64,000 nt of DNA, taken from the NCBI GenBank assembly GCA_041941305.1, contig JBGTQJ010000056.1, forward strand, positions 1 to 64,000, read 5' to 3'. A program made the position numbers and the translations under genes. Positions 63,258 through 64,000 of this stretch are shown piece after piece (within the stretch, counting starts at the first letter, position 1; every line of letters starts with the position of its first letter). This DNA comes from JANSWP01 sp041941305 (GTDB taxonomy: Bacteria > Bacteroidota > Bacteroidia > Chitinophagales > Saprospiraceae). The notes below the pieces were generated by a model. That model did no database searches. It was not told the origin of the DNA and saw only the letters and a list, made by a program, of their open reading frames with translations.

Positions 63258-63810
63258 GATTTTTGTGTTTTTCAATTTCATTAGAAAGTCTTTCTAAAAT
63301 CCGAATTTTTTGTTCGTAATATCTAATTAAAGTACTTACCAATTGGTCATTTTGACTGAATTGGGGAATGTCTTTCCGAAACTCTTTATGGATTTCATCT
63401 AACAATTCCAATTCTTCAAAAATATCTTTAAAGGTTTCTTTTTCAAGGTTTTGTATATCAATTTCAGCTTCTTTTTGGGAAATCAACTGAATAAACTCCG
63501 CTTCTTGTTCTGCCAATTGCGGCGAAATATCTTTTAAGGAATAGAGCGGTTCCTCAGTCTTGTCATCTCCAACCAAATACCCTAAGCCAAAACCAATCAG
63601 AAGCAACACAGAAGCTGCCACAGCCCAAACCCACTTTTTCTTGTTAACTGCCAAGCCATCCCAAAGGGAGTCCTTTGGACAAAGGGTAGACTGCCTACTG
63701 CTGACTGCTGGCTGCTGACTCACTCCCAGCCAAATTTTCTCAACATTCAATGCTTCCACTGAATCCAATTCATCCCGATGTCCTACGATGTATTTTTCTA
63801 AATTTTCCAT
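63241..63810 (-). CDS. Anti-sigma-factor-like single-pass membrane protein
   Basis: A 189-residue protein. The N-terminal 35 residues (MENLEKYIVGHRDELDSVEALNVEKIW) would face the cytoplasm, a TM lies at about 61-80 (WVWAVAASVLLLIGFGLGYLVG), and the periplasmic part is helical (EQEAEFIQLISQKEAEIDI, FEELELLDEIHKEF, YYEQKIRILERLS). Position between an ECF sigma gene and its likely target marks it as the anti-sigma or its sensor, though no zinc-binding motif is seen. Residues about 31-51 come from a repeat insertion (QPAVSSRQSTLCPKDSLWDG). Confidence 0.75.
   Translation of the reverse strand: MENLEKYIVGHRDELDSVEALNVEKIWLGVSQQPAVSSRQSTLCPKDSLWDGLAVNKKKWVWAVAASVLLLIGFGLGYLVGDDKTEEPLYSLKDISPQLAEQEAEFIQLISQKEAEIDIQNLEKETFKDIFEELELLDEIHKEFRKDIPQFSQNDQLVSTLIRYYEQKIRILERLSNEIEKHKNHEIRM
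63656..63720. repeat. Dispersed repeat, copy b (anti-sigma gene)
   Basis: CCATCCCAAAGGGAGTCCTTTG with the same flanking CTGCT/GCTGACT-type run as copy a is read here in another frame (STLCPKDSLWDG). It lies in the N-terminal cytoplasmic segment, just before the TM of the anti-sigma-like protein. Confidence 0.65.
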
Positions 63811-63827
63811 TTTCAGATGTTTTAAGC

Positions 63828-63880
63828 AGCTCCGGTCGCTGACCGGAGTAGCACTATATCTCCGGTCAGCGACCGGAGCT
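63828..63880. repeat. REP-like palindromic repeat containing the sigma factor stop
   Basis: Two perfect 21 bp arms (AGCTCCGGTCGCTGACCGGAG, each itself a palindrome, 63828-63848 and 63860-63880) face each other over 11 nt. The stop codon of the sigma factor (63879-63881) falls in the second arm. It may also act as a terminator or attenuator between sigma and anti-sigma genes. Confidence 0.6.
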
Positions 63881-64000
63881 ACTTTAATGTTTCCCGCAGG
63901 AGTTTCTTAGCTCTACGGTATTGTGTTTTCGAAGTAGATTCTGTAATATTTAAAATCTCCGCTATTTCTTTGTGCTGATAGCCTTCCAGTAAAAAGAGAT
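63879..64000 (-). CDS. ECF RNA polymerase sigma factor, C-terminal part (cut by window end)
   Basis: The last 39 codons of a sigma-70 family ECF factor are visible: LFLLEGYQHKEIAEILNITE (sigma region 4 helix-turn-helix) and STSKTQYRRAKKLLRETLK, then TAG. The gene continues beyond the window. It precedes the anti-sigma-like and adhesin genes on the same strand, so the three probably form one regulatory unit. The stop overlaps a REP-like repeat. Confidence 0.85.
   Translation of the reverse strand, partial: LFLLEGYQHKEIAEILNITESTSKTQYRRAKKLLRETLK

Noticed and set aside
1..64000. CRISPR arrays, tRNA, rRNA, intact insertion sequences
   Set aside because: No regularly spaced repeats with unique spacers, no cloverleaf or rRNA-like segments and no transposase frames were seen by eye; a dedicated scan could still find a divergent tRNA.

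Overview
The window comes from a member of the Bacteroidota. It most resembles the Saprospiria group, but that placement is inferred from gene content and was not tested. Supporting signs are a type IX secretion C-terminal domain, a Bacteroidota porin (Porin_10-like), aerotolerance (Bat) genes, a TonB receptor, a GH29 fucosidase, low GC, A/T-rich intergenic DNA and no strong Shine-Dalgarno sites. Several families here (XisI, the HNH pair, the ETR1-like kinase) are also common in cyanobacteria.

Layout. 0-8 kb: a fused Cache sensor and pentameric ligand-gated channel, followed by a type I periplasmic binding protein, then a fucosidase and a porin. 8-18 kb: XisI, a Zn-phospholipase C/S1-P1-like protein, a two-gene HNH module, a large T9SS cargo protein, BatB, a SARP/BTAD regulator and a small group of unknown proteins. 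18.5-24.5 kb: a tripartite RND efflux operon. 24.5-35.7 kb: a minus-strand polysaccharide/glycolipid locus (Wzm/Wzt ABC exporter, methyltransferase, SGNH protein, glycosyltransferases, cytochrome P450, FAD oxidoreductase). 36-46 kb: TonB receptor, ethylene-receptor-like histidine kinase, a broken propeller sensor, carbohydrate-active proteins, PAP2 phosphatase and aspS. 46-58 kb: a DUF6427-like membrane protein, a BatC-like TPR protein, a coiled-coil anchor protein, decayed genes, an M14 peptidase, gluconate uptake plus 6-phosphogluconate dehydrogenase, and a lone ABC ATPase. 58-64 kb: a glycosyltransferase, an O-antigen ligase, a lipoprotein, then an ECF sigma / anti-sigma-like / adhesin-like operon cut by the window end.

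The most notable items are: (i) the Cache-pLGIC fusion next to an orphan binding protein; (ii) a histidine kinase carrying the ETR1 ethylene/copper-site residues at identical spacing; (iii) at least six intergenic 130-190 bp long-hairpin elements that share an apex motif but have different, internally complementary arms; (iv) repeat sequences inserted in frame into coding regions (RND pump loop, anti-sigma and adhesin genes); and (v) a 155 bp inverted-repeat element with flush 10 bp direct repeats. No tRNA, rRNA, CRISPR array or intact insertion sequence was seen.
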